From the NCBI RefSeq assembly GCF_029873635.1, contig NC_080419.1, forward strand, positions 78,600,931 to 78,664,930: a stretch of 64,000 nt of DNA. Reading direction: 5' to 3'. Below are positions 44,116 to 53,675 of the stretch, in pieces (position 1 is the first letter of the stretch; every line of letters starts with the position of its first letter). Under the pieces are notes generated by a model. That model saw only the letters and a list, made by a program, of their open reading frames with translations. It was not told where the DNA came from and ran no database searches. The translations under genes and the position numbers were made by a program. This DNA is from Malania oleifera (Eukaryota > Streptophyta > Magnoliopsida > Santalales > Ximeniaceae).

Positions 44116-45479
44116 ATGGACTGGAGGAGGAGTTCAGTATTTCAGATAATGGAGCTTTGTGGTTCCATTCTAGATTATGTGTGCCTACAAATGTTGATAT
44201 CAGGAGGACGATCCTTGAGGAGACTCATAGGTTCCTATATACAGTTCATCCCGATAGCACTAAAATGTATCGAGATCTATGGGAGTCCTTCTGGTGGAGC
44301 GGCATGAAGAGAGAAATTGCCAAGTTTGTGTAGCAGTGCATGACGTGTCAGCAGATTAAGGCTGAGCATCAGAGGCCGGCGGACCAGTTGCAGCCTCTTT
44401 TCATCCCAGAGTGAAAATGTGACCATGTTTCTATGGACTTGGTGACAGGTTCACCACTAGCGCAACAAGGGCAGAATACTATTTGGGTGGTCATTGATAG
44501 ATTGACAAAGACCACCCATTTTATTCCCATTAAAGTCAACTACTTCATGGACAGACTGACAGAGATATATATTCAGGAGATCGTGCGATCACATGGAGTG
44601 CCAGTATCTATTGTATCATACCGAGACCCACGTTTCATGTCACATTTTTGGAGAAGCTTACAGGAGGCTCTGGCGTCTCAATTATCTTTTAGCATGGCGT
44701 TTCATCCTCAGACGGATGACCAGACTAAGAGGGTGATTCAAATATTAGAAGATATGCTACAGGTGTGCGTGCTATATTTTGGGGATAGTTGGACCCAGTA
44801 TATGTTGCTGGTAGAGTTTGCATACAATAACAGCTATCATGCCAACATTGGCATGACACCGTATGAGGCGTTCTATGGTAGGAGATGTCGTTCTCCTCTA
44901 TACTAGGATGAGATAGGTGAGAGGCGAATTTTGGGACCGAAAATAGTGTAGCAAGCGTACGATAAAGTTCAGCTCATTAAAGAAAGAATCAATACAGCTC
45001 AGAGTCGGCAAAAGACCTACATCGATACTCACTGCTGGAAGTTAGAATTTGAAGTTGGAGATCACGTGTTTTTTAATATAGCGCCACTGAAAGGGATTAT
45101 GAGGTTTGGGAGGAAGGGTAAGTTAAGCCCTAGGTTTATTGGCCCTTTCGAGATTCTTGAAAGAGTAGGGTCAGTTGCCTATCGATTAGCTTTACCACCA
45201 GCTTTGTTTAAAATTCACGACGTATTCCATATTTCCATGTTAAGGAAATACATCCCAGATCCTTCCCATGTCATCAGTTATGCAGAGTTAGAATTCAATT
45301 GTGCTTTGGCTTATAAGGAAGCCCCAGTGCAGATTCTGGACAAGAATGAACAGGAATTACGCAGTAAGAGAATTCCATTAGTAAAGTTTCTGCGGAGGAA
45401 TCATGTAGTGGAAGAAGCTTCTTGGGAGCTTGAGGAAGAGATACAACAGAAATACCTGTATCTCTTCAGTGGAGATTAG
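44116..45479 (+). pseudogene. Integrase with chromodomain-like C-terminus (element F)
   Basis: The zinc region ends in QCMTCQQIKAEHQRP. The core has SMDLVTGSPLAQQG, the VSYRDPRFMSHFW block with the second aspartate, and a region where the usual GQTERVIQ motif reads DDQTKRVIQ. MTPYEAFYGRRCRSPLY is followed by a stop. From 45066 an open stretch covers [20 protein letters not shown] and ends in VQILDKNEQELRSKRIPLVK and NHVVEEASWELEEEI, the chromodomain-like tail. It terminates at TAG 45477-45479. Confidence 0.9.
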
Positions 45480-45742
45480 TAGTAATCAAGGAAAAATATA
45501 GGTAAATATGTAAAGTCTCTTTTGTGTAGGTTAGTTAGTAAATGTAATAATTTTTTACTAATAGGTAGTGTTTTGGTTGTGGGAGAATTTTATTTTATAT
45601 GTATTTGTAATCTCCCAGAATCTTAAATGTAACCACGGTATTCCTCCGCCACAAGTGAAGGTAAGCAATAAAATAAATAGCCCATTTTTCCTTAAAGGAT
45701 GGTGTATAGTACAGATAGCAAATTTCGAGGACAAAATTTCTT

Positions 45743-45945
45743 AAGGAGGGGAGAATGTAGTGATCCTAAAAAATAATAATAATTAAGATTGATTATTAAT
45801 TAATTAATTAATTAAAAATTATTAAATTAATTAATGAAAAAAAAACTAATTGGAATAAAGATATATATAAACAATCTAAGTTAAAAAAAAGGAAAGATCC
45901 TGAAGGATCTTTTCCTTCAGGAAATCCTATTTCCTGCAGAGAGCA
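45743..45945 (+). repeat. Polypurine tract and 3' LTR remnant of element F
   Basis: AAGGAGGGGAGAA is followed by TGTAGTGATCC and 190 bp that match the first part of the 5' LTR, ending at GAGAGCA. There the sequence changes to Athila LTR. About 2 kb of LTR is missing. Confidence 0.88.
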
Positions 45946-46513
45946 AGAATGAAATGTTGTTGGGTTGCTTTTATTATTAAAGTCAGTTTGTTTTTATTTT
46001 TAATTAAAGTCATTAAATCTAGTTTAAGTGATACTTTGTGTTAAGTTTGCTTGCTGCATCTATTTAAAATTAGTTTTGGATTTAAATATTTGTTCAAGTA
46101 GTGTGTTTAGGTTATTTTATTGTTGAAGGACTTTTATTTAGGTTAGCTTAGTTAGTTTAGGTTGATTTTGTTATAATTTGTTAAGATGGTTGAATGGATT
46201 GTACTTGATTAACTTACTTAGTTTATTTGCTTAATTGTATGCTAGTTATTCTCCTGTTTATGCACGTTATGTTCTTGTTTTAGGTTTTAATTTGTTTCAA
46301 TATCACTACAAAAATTTCAAAACCCTCAAAATTTCGAATCTGAACCATGTTCAGTAAAATTTTTTTTCTTATTTTCTTCTTCTATTTCGCGCTAGTTTAA
46401 AATTGATTTGCATTCCCTGAGAAGACAATCTGACCTATTTGGGCTAATTATTACACGACGTAACTCTTATACTTGAGATAGCCGTTGTGCTACTCATTTT
46501 TAGATGTGAGTCA

Positions 46514-47297
46514 GTATAAACTTTGAAAACCTAAAATCTCAAGAGATCACATGTCTAACAGCCACAAATGAAGCTAGTTGACTATGGCATAGAAGACTTG
46601 GACACGTTAGTATGGATTTGTTATCTAAATTAGCCAAAAAGAACTTAGTCAAAGGTCTACCTAGCACAAAGTTCATAAAAGACAAAATTTGTGATGCTTG
46701 CCAGCTTGGAAAGCAAACTAAGACAAGTTTTAAAAAGAAGAGACACATTTATACTAGTAGGCCCTTATAACTTATCCACTTAGATTTATTTGGCCTTATT
46801 AGAACACAAAGTTTAGGAGGAAAGCAATATACTTTTGTCATTGTTGATGACTACTCCAGGTTTACCTAGGTACTCTTCTTAGCCTCCAAAGATGAAGCTT
46901 GTAAGATGTTAATTAATAACTTGTGCAAAAGACTCCAAAATGAAAAAGGGTATCTAGTTCTAAATATCAGAAGTGATCAAAGAAGAGAATTTAAAAATAA
47001 AGAAGTTGATAAATTTTGTAATGTACATGGAATAAATCACAATTTTTCGGCACCTCAAACTCCATAACAAAATGGAGTTGTTGAAAGAAAGAATAGGTCT
47101 CTTCAAGAAATGGCTAGGACTATGTTAAATGAACATAATTTACCTAAGTACTTTTGGGCTGAAGTTATAAATATTGCTTGTTATGTGATGAATAGAGTGT
47201 CTCTTAGATCATCCTAGGAAAGACTCCCTATGAACTATGGAAAGGAAGAAGGCCTAACATATCTTATTTTCATGTATTTGGATGTAAGTGTTTTGTA
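46514..47297 (+). pseudogene. Sirevirus-like integrase (degenerate)
   Basis: The reading frames show LWHRRLGHVSMDLLSKLAKK and CDACQLGKQTKTSF (zinc region), LIHLDLFGLIRT (first aspartate), FVIVDDYSRFT, IRSDQRREFKN (second aspartate) and QNGVVERKNRSLQEMART (glutamate). Stops replace Trp and Gln codons at several points, and the frame shifts near 47215. The catalytic residues themselves are visible. Confidence 0.85.
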
Positions 47298-48425
47298 TTG
47301 AATAATAAAGAAGACTTAGGAAAATTTGATGCAAAATCAGACGAAGGAATTTTCCTAGGGTATACATTAAATAGTAAAACATTCAGAATCTACAACAAAA
47401 GAGCACTCACAATCATAGAATCAGTACATGTAGCCTTTGATGAGGCAAATCCACTTGCTAAAACAATTGATATTGAGGAAGCTGAAATAATAAAACAACT
47501 AGAAGAAATAGAAATTAAAGAAATAAAAGATGAGAACAATGAATCAACCTTAGATGATGGACTTACAGATAAATCTAAACTACCTAAAGAATGGAAGTTT
47601 ATAACAAATCACCAAAAAGACCAAATCATTGGTGAACCTTCACGTGGTGAATCTACTAGATCCTCATTGAGAAATCTATGTAATCATTACACGTTCCTAT
47701 CTCAAGAAGAACCCAAGAATATAGAAGAAGCCTTAAGTGATGACTCTTGGATAATAGTTATGCAAGAAGGAATTAGAATCAGTTTGAAAGAAGTATGGAA
47801 TTTAGTTCCTAGACCCGATGACCATTCAGTAATAGGATCCAAATGGGTATTTAGGAATAAAAAGGATGAAAACATAATTGTAGTGTGTAACAAAGCTAGA
47901 ATTGTAGCTCAAAGATACAATCAAGAAGAAGGAATAGGCTTCGATGAGACCTTTGCTCCCATAGCTAAAATGGAAGTCATAAGAATGTTATTAGCTTATG
48001 CATCTAACAAAGAATTTAAACTCTATCAAATGGATGTGAAGAGTGCATTCTTAAATGGATTTATAAATGAAGAAGTCTACATAGCACAACCGCCAGGTTT
48101 TAAGGATACTCATAACCCTAATCATGTGTTTAGATTAAAAAAAAACACTATATGGACTAAAACAAGCTCCTAGTTCTTGGTATGAGCAGTTGAGTGGATT
48201 TTTATTGAAAAATGGCTTTTCTAGGGGAAAAGTAGATAGTACATTGTTTATAAAATCTAAAAATGAAGATATGCTTATTATTCAAATTTATGTGGATGAT
48301 ATCATTTTTGGTGCTACAAACGAAGATCTATGTAAAGACTTTACACAGTGTAAATGCAAGATGAATTTGAAATGAGTATGTTAAGAGAATTGACTTACTT
48401 CCTAAAACTTTAGATTAAGCAAGCA
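47298..48425 (+). pseudogene. Sirevirus-like integrase end and reverse transcriptase
   Basis: A 291-codon open stretch (47298-48173) covers the integrase end (IFLGYTLNSKTFRIYNKRAL), an acidic linker rich in Glu and Ile, and the RT opening (KEVWNLVPRPDDHSVIGSKW, DETFAPIAKMEVIRMLLAYA, YQMDVKSAFLNGFI). An A run (48139-48147) shifts the frame before YGLKQAP. RT resumes with the catalytic YVDDIIFGATNEDLCKDF (about 48289), a spelling typical of sireviruses, and stops at about 48373. Confidence 0.87.
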
Positions 48426-48814
48426 AAAAATAGAACCTTCATAAATCAATCAAAATATATAAGAGATATTCTTAATAAGTATGATATGGAAGGAAGGAAA
48501 CCTATAGAAACCCCAACAAGTATGTCTATAAGTCTTGATAAGGATGAAAAAGGAAAACTGGTAGATATGAAATATTACCAAGGCATGATAGGAAGTCTAC
48601 TATATTTGACGACCAGTAGACTGGACATTATGTTTAGTGCATGCATGTGTGCCCGATTTCAAGCAGCCCCTAAGGAATCTCACCAAATAGTCATCAAAAG
48701 AATCTTAAGATATTTAATAGGTACTATTGACTTGGGTTTATGGTAACCTAAGTACACTAGTTTTGAAATGATTAGTTATTCGGATGCTGATTGTGCTAGA
48801 TGTAAAATTGATAG

Positions 48815-51184
48815 TGTAACGCCCCGAACCCCTAAACCCGGGTCCGGTGCGTTATGCCTGATAATATCCTGATAAATCATAATCCATAACATACATACGC
48901 AATGGAAAACATAAACATAATCTTCATACAACGTAAACCATAATACCGTTATACCAGAGTTTTCTATTTTCTACCTATAAATCCATAAAAACCAACCATC
49001 ACCTGCATTTCCATAGATACATACTCCATAACATTCCAGTATGTTCACAAACATTCTTTTCTCCACAAACTTAAATATAAAGATATAAAACATAAACATT
49101 TATATATTTACATCCCCAATATAGTATCTACATATACCCTTTCTTTTATAGTCCTCAAAAATGCTAAATACCCTCGAGCTCCCTAAGCCCAATCTCGAGG
49201 ATGTCCTGAAAAAGAAACATTCATATTCAGGTGAGACACATCTCAGTAAGGAAAGAAGTATACATATTAAAACAGCGTGTGACTAACATGAGGTATATAG
49301 ACAACATTTTAAAATACATTTGGAAATCATTAACATAACTCTGAAATCATTTTCTAAACCTAAACAACCACATGCAGAAATTTAACTCACAAGATTACTT
49401 AAGGATAGGGGTGATTACCCGCCCATACAAGTAGCACCCCTCTGCTATGATACATAGGTAACTCTAAGATCGCAACTAAAGCATACCAGGACACTTACCT
49501 TACTCAGTAAGCCCTCAAGTGCTAGATTAATCTCGTACTCACGCATTCAACAATAGTTTACCGGCAAAGGCCCTAAGGATAGGGAAATCTATCCACCTAT
49601 ACAAATAGGTTCCCTCTGCCCTAGTACGTTATGCAGCTACTGCCACATCTGAAACTACTAGTGTACTTGTCTTTCTAAACAAGTCCTCAAGCAAAGAGTT
49701 CGCCTTGCCCAATCATAACATGTTCTACGTACATATATACTTCTAATATTGTAATACATCATTCTTTTCTGTCATTATACATTCATACACATTCATTCAT
49801 GTTCATAACTTAACTTTGTATTTTGTTTCACTTTACATGACTTTTTCCCATTCGTATCATTCACATTTCACATTTCATTTCATTACATTGTCATTCCATT
49901 GTCATTTCGTTGCATAACATTTTCATTTCATTCCTTCGTACTACAGCTGGTCTTTAGCCATCATCAGTTAGTCTACAGCTCCTTTTAGCTGTCATCAGTT
50001 AATCTACACAGAAGTGTGCTAGATCTGCAACATGGCTGTCTTTAAGTTGTCTTACATTTACATGGTTGCATTTAACATACACAAGCATCATTGTCCATAT
50101 CATATTTTATTTATAAGCTTTACTTACTTAACCTGCATCTCATATATCTAACATATATTTGCACAGAATCTCATGCCACACAATTTTAACAGTAAAATTC
50201 ATATACATCTCTTACAAAATAAGTCAACTCATAATTAACATTTATATACCAAAAATACATTTCATTCCTTACTTACTTCCTTAGAAAAATACCTTTTCAC
50301 TTTCATTCATTTATTTTCACATATGCATAACTATATAAACAATCCTAGGCTCAGAAAACATAAATTTCATGGTTGGCATTTTAAGCCCACTTATAAACAT
50401 ATATACTTAAATAACATATAATCTATTTTTAATTCATGAAAAACCTGATTTAATATATAAATTTCCCCCTTACCTGACTTTCAGACTACGACTGTAGGAT
50501 CCCCGAACTAATACCCACACGGCGTTCACCTGGACCCTGAATTTAAAAATCCTAACTTAATTAAAATAAATTCCAGTTAACTTGAATCTTATGAAAAATG
50601 CTTATTTACTACTTTCTAGGCTCCATACAACATTATTTGTTAAGGAAAACCCAAAATAACTAACTTACCCTAATTTTGGGATGTTTCCCAAACCTCACAA
50701 CCCAACGATTAGTTCCTACAGCCTTGAAGAGAATGATCCCACGAACCTCTTGGCGGTTTCGGATTGTCAAACTGGGTCAAAATCGGCCCAAAATCAAAGA
50801 GAGAAGGCTGGAGCTTCGTTTTAGATAGAGCGAGGAGAGAGAGTTCGTGAGATTTCACACTGAAAATGAAGAAAACCCCTTTTTATATGCAAGACTTCGT
50901 TGACAAGACACGTCAATTCATCAACGAGGCACTATAGAGTCTTCGTCGACGAGAAGATACCTTCATCAACGAAATTCAGGGTTTCCAAAATTTTATCTCG
51001 GGATTCCTTCGTTGACAAGAAGTAGACTTCGTTGATGATCTTAGAAGGACACTCGTCGACGAATACAGGACATTCGTTGACGAGGCCTACTTTTCCTTCT
51101 AATTTCTTTCCTTTTTCCTTCATTATCTGTTAATCCATTTTATTTATCATATTTTCTACTTATTTAAATTCCCGAGTCATTATA
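48815..51184 (-). repeat. Solo LTR G (Tekay-like) with GATAG target duplication
   Basis: 2370 bp, starting TGTAACGCCCC and ending GAGTCATTATA, flanked by perfect GATAG repeats at 48810-48814 and 51185-51189. The last C of the usual TACA end has become T. It has the hairpin block at 49230-49251, a short repeat region built on CAGCT...GTCATCAGTTA (about 49945-50000), a minus-strand TATA-like box (CATATAAAAA, about 50878-50887) and a cluster of CGTCGACGA-type repeats (50895-51085). Confidence 0.92.
49230..49251 (-). promoter_or_regulatory. Conserved LTR hairpin block, copy G
   Basis: Plus strand TGAGACACATCTCAGTAAGG. The 5-bp stem is intact and only the loop differs (CACA for CACC). It lies 415 bp from the LTR 3' end. 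Confidence 0.6.
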
Positions 51185-51966
51185 GATAGAAAAAGCACAA
51201 CTAGTACGTGCCACTTTCTAGGAAGATCTCTTGTGTTTTGGTTCTCCAAAAAACAAAATTTTGTAGCCCTATCTATTGCTGAAGCTGAATATGTGGCAGT
51301 AGGTAATTGTTGTGCACAAACTCTCTACATAAAGCAACAATTTAAAGATTTCAATTTGGAATAATCAGCTACACCTAAAAGTATGATAACACCAGTGCCA
51401 TAAATATTTTCAAAAATCTCATATCACACTCAAGAACCAAGCATATAGACATAAGGCATCACTTCTTAAGAGATCATGTGAAAAAAGAATACATATTTCT
51501 TGAATTTGTAACTACAAGTGATCAATGGGCTGATATATTTACAAAACCTCTTCCAGAGGAGAACTAGGCTTATTGCATAGTAGAGAGGTTGTTTAAAGAG
51601 AAAATAGGATGTGTAGCGAAGAATATATTGAAAGGCAAGTGAGGTCAAGTGATTGACCCTTTGAGCCTCAGTCGACTGACTCGCTACTGTCTGGGTAAAA
51701 TTAAAACGTACTAAAATTGTCAAGTGACTGACCATCAATATCAGTCGACTGACTGGCGATGATTTAAATTCCAAAAGTGCGCAACACCCTAACTTTTAAA
51801 AACCCCAGGCACCTGACCCTGTTTTTCTCTTCACCTCCACCTGTTCACCTTCGATCCTAAGTGCTCCTTCACTCAAAATCCTTTGTTTAATCTCTAAAGA
51901 ACATAATCCTACTTCATTCTCATCAGATTTTAAAGGATTTCACTATTCATATTTTCTGAAATCGTC

Positions 51967-53110
51967 ATGCCAAGAATGAAAAATATAGCATCAAAAGGTT
52001 TTACTTCGAGGAAGGATGACAATTACACTATTGAGAAATGGCTTGTAGCTCCACACATGAAGCGGCTATATAAGGTCCTAGACACGACTTTCTTTGAAGA
52101 AGAATTTCCCAACATTTTACCCATGTTTAGAACCTTAGGATGGAAAAAGTTTATTACTTATCAGGCTAAAGGACTATATTCGAACTTTGTCAAACTTTTT
52201 TATGCAAATATGGTTAAAGGAGACATAGTAACTACTACCGAGGTCAAGGGAAAAGCAATTGCCCTTACTCCACAGACCTTGGAAACAACTTTTAATATTC
52301 GACAAGGTGAGTTTGAATGTCCATCTTTTGGATAGTCCTGGATTATGGCATAAGATTTCACACCTGAAGAATTTCTACCACTGGTCATAATTGAGGAACC
52401 TGTCTATTTTGGTCACCCTCCATTATACAAACAACTCAATCTTCAAGCACAAATCCTACAGGAGCTGATTACGTACACTATTTTACCTCAAGTAGGATCA
52501 CACGACTACATTTCATATTTAGATTGTTTTGTTATGTGGTTCTTACTCAAAGGGAAAAATCTTGATTTACCAAGCTTAATTCTCAAATGGATGATCTCTA
52601 GAATAGAAGCCCGCAGAGTAATTCTTCCATATGGTGGCATTCTGAATCTCATATTTGCTCATATGAACATCACTTCTCTATTTGAACTCTTCATTAAGCG
52701 AACCCATTATGATCTCTTTTCATCCACTACACTTAAGAAAATGGGTTATGAGAAACTTGATCAAGGTTGGTTTCCTAAGTACAATCATAGATGACTATAG
52801 GCTCAGGACCAACAACAACAAGTTTTGCAACCAGCTCAGCAACTAGCTCCTCTGGTTGATGAAGCACCTTCATGGTTCCTTGCTTATAATTAGCAATTTA
52901 CTAGTTTTTTTGTGGAGAAATGCGATATGCACTTAGCGCACTTCAAGATAATTTTGCATCTCTTCAAGTTAACTACTCTTCACTGGATCAACAACTTGGT
53001 TGTATTGAACAATATATGGCTGGTTCCTCACGAGGAAAGGACCCAATGGAGATAAGTGAAGCAGGAATTGAAGATGAAGAAAATAAAGAAGATGATGTTG
53101 AATAAGGAGA
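51967..53110 (+). pseudogene. Sirevirus post-pol open frame (putative transposon protein / envelope-like position)
   Basis: Starts MPRMKNIASKGFTSRKDD at 51967. The first 122 codons are open and contain KLFYANMVKGDIVTTTEVKG and LTPQTLETTFNI, a pattern I associate with the plant putative transposon protein family found after pol or in large plant elements. After a TAG at 52333 the same frame family continues (LEELITYTILPQ-like and MWFLLKGKNLDL segments) with stops at 52791 and beyond, ending in an acidic Glu/Asp-rich stretch (about 53040-53165). In sireviruses this position holds an envelope-like gene. I see no clear signal peptide or membrane anchor, so an envelope role is not supported here. 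Confidence 0.6.
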
Positions 53111-53659
53111 TGAAGAAGAAGGAAAAGATGACGATGAAGAAGAAGATGATGATGATGCAGATACTGGAACTGCTTATATTTACTTTTCTCTGAACATTCT
53201 ATGTTTGTATTGCAAACCAGCGTTGTATTATTTTTTTTACTTGCTCTTTGGATTTATTACTTATCTATTTATGCATGCTCCATCATATTCCTGCTTTTTT
53301 TTTTTTTGCTCTTTGCCTTAACTTTTATATTTTTTTTCATATCTTACTCTTTTTGATTGATGTCAAAAGGGGGAGAATTTTTAGGCAAAAATTGAGCATG
53401 GAGCATGATATCATTAAGCATAATTCTGTATGATATGTATTGAGCAAGATATCATTGCGCATAATTCCGAATATTGGTAGTAATCTTGATATATGAGTAT
53501 AATATTGCAATTGATCTTTGACATATAAATTGAGCTAGTACGCATTCATGACATATATGTTTAAATACTAACATACCTTACAAATATTGTTAAGTTGATG
53601 CTTATTGTAAAGGGGAGTCTTATAAAAGCTTACTTATTTTTGCTCCTTATTTGTTATCA

Positions 53660-53675
53660 TCAAAAAAAGGGAGAT
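53660..53675 (+). other. Polypurine tract of the sirevirus-like element
   Basis: AAAAAAAGGGAGAT directly before the TGTTGGCC start of the 3' LTR. An additional purine run AAAAGGGGGAGAA lies upstream at about 53365-53378. Confidence 0.75.

Larger units (their letters stand above)
38438..45945 (+). mobile_element. Ty3/gypsy element F (Tekay-like), 3' LTR truncated
   Basis: 5' LTR 38438-40684, primer site, gag-protease-RT-RNase H-integrase-chromodomain-like tail in one continuous frame from 41001 to 45479, polypurine tract 45743-45755, then only 190 bp of 3' LTR. It is inserted in the Athila LTR, so it is younger than the Athila element. About 30 in-frame stops, mostly TAG, interrupt the frame, yet the five longest open stretches from 42405 to 45479 and the gag start all lie in the same frame. 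Confidence 0.92.
37628..46513 (+). repeat. Athila-like 3' LTR, split by element F and internally deleted
   Basis: The LTR is present as 37628-38437 and about 45946-46513. Both parts match the reverse complement of 58186-60058: the first matches from about 60058 down to 59245 and the second from about 58740 to 58186. Start is TGTGATTAC and end GTGAGTCA, the same end as in the minus-strand copy. About 500 bp of LTR between the two parts is missing. The sequence at once after 46513 is sirevirus coding sequence, so this is also the outer edge of the insertion. Confidence 0.82.
48426..51640 (+). pseudogene. Sirevirus-like RT end and RNase H, interrupted by solo LTR G
   Basis: 48486-48746 has METPTSMS-like text read as IETPTSMSISLDKDEKGK, and YQGMIGSLLYLTTSRLDI, the RT/RNase H connection. 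RNase H has SYSDADCARCKID up to 48814. The same frame resumes after the LTR and one copy of the duplicated GATAG, at 51190, with STTSTCHFLGRSLVFWFSKK and SIAEAEYVAVGNC. The tail to 51640 has several stops, and [15 protein letters not shown] sequence is visible near 51520-51550. Confidence 0.87.
46514..53675 (+). mobile_element. Sirevirus-like Ty1/copia element, 3' part, plus strand
   Basis: Starts directly at the Athila LTR edge with NFENLKSQEITC, the region between protease and integrase, and runs through integrase, RT, RNase H, a post-pol open frame and a polypurine tract to the 3' LTR at 53676. Solo LTR G interrupts RNase H. The long gag with coiled coil (on the other half), the extra frame after pol and the LTR start TGTTGGCC fit Sirevirus (SIRE/Maximus) elements. 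The missing gag and protease match the minus-strand block at 60059-62094. Confidence 0.82.

Noticed and set aside
51466..51774. 102-codon frame on the minus strand
   Set aside because: Antisense to the sirevirus RNase H tail and spacer; no domain.
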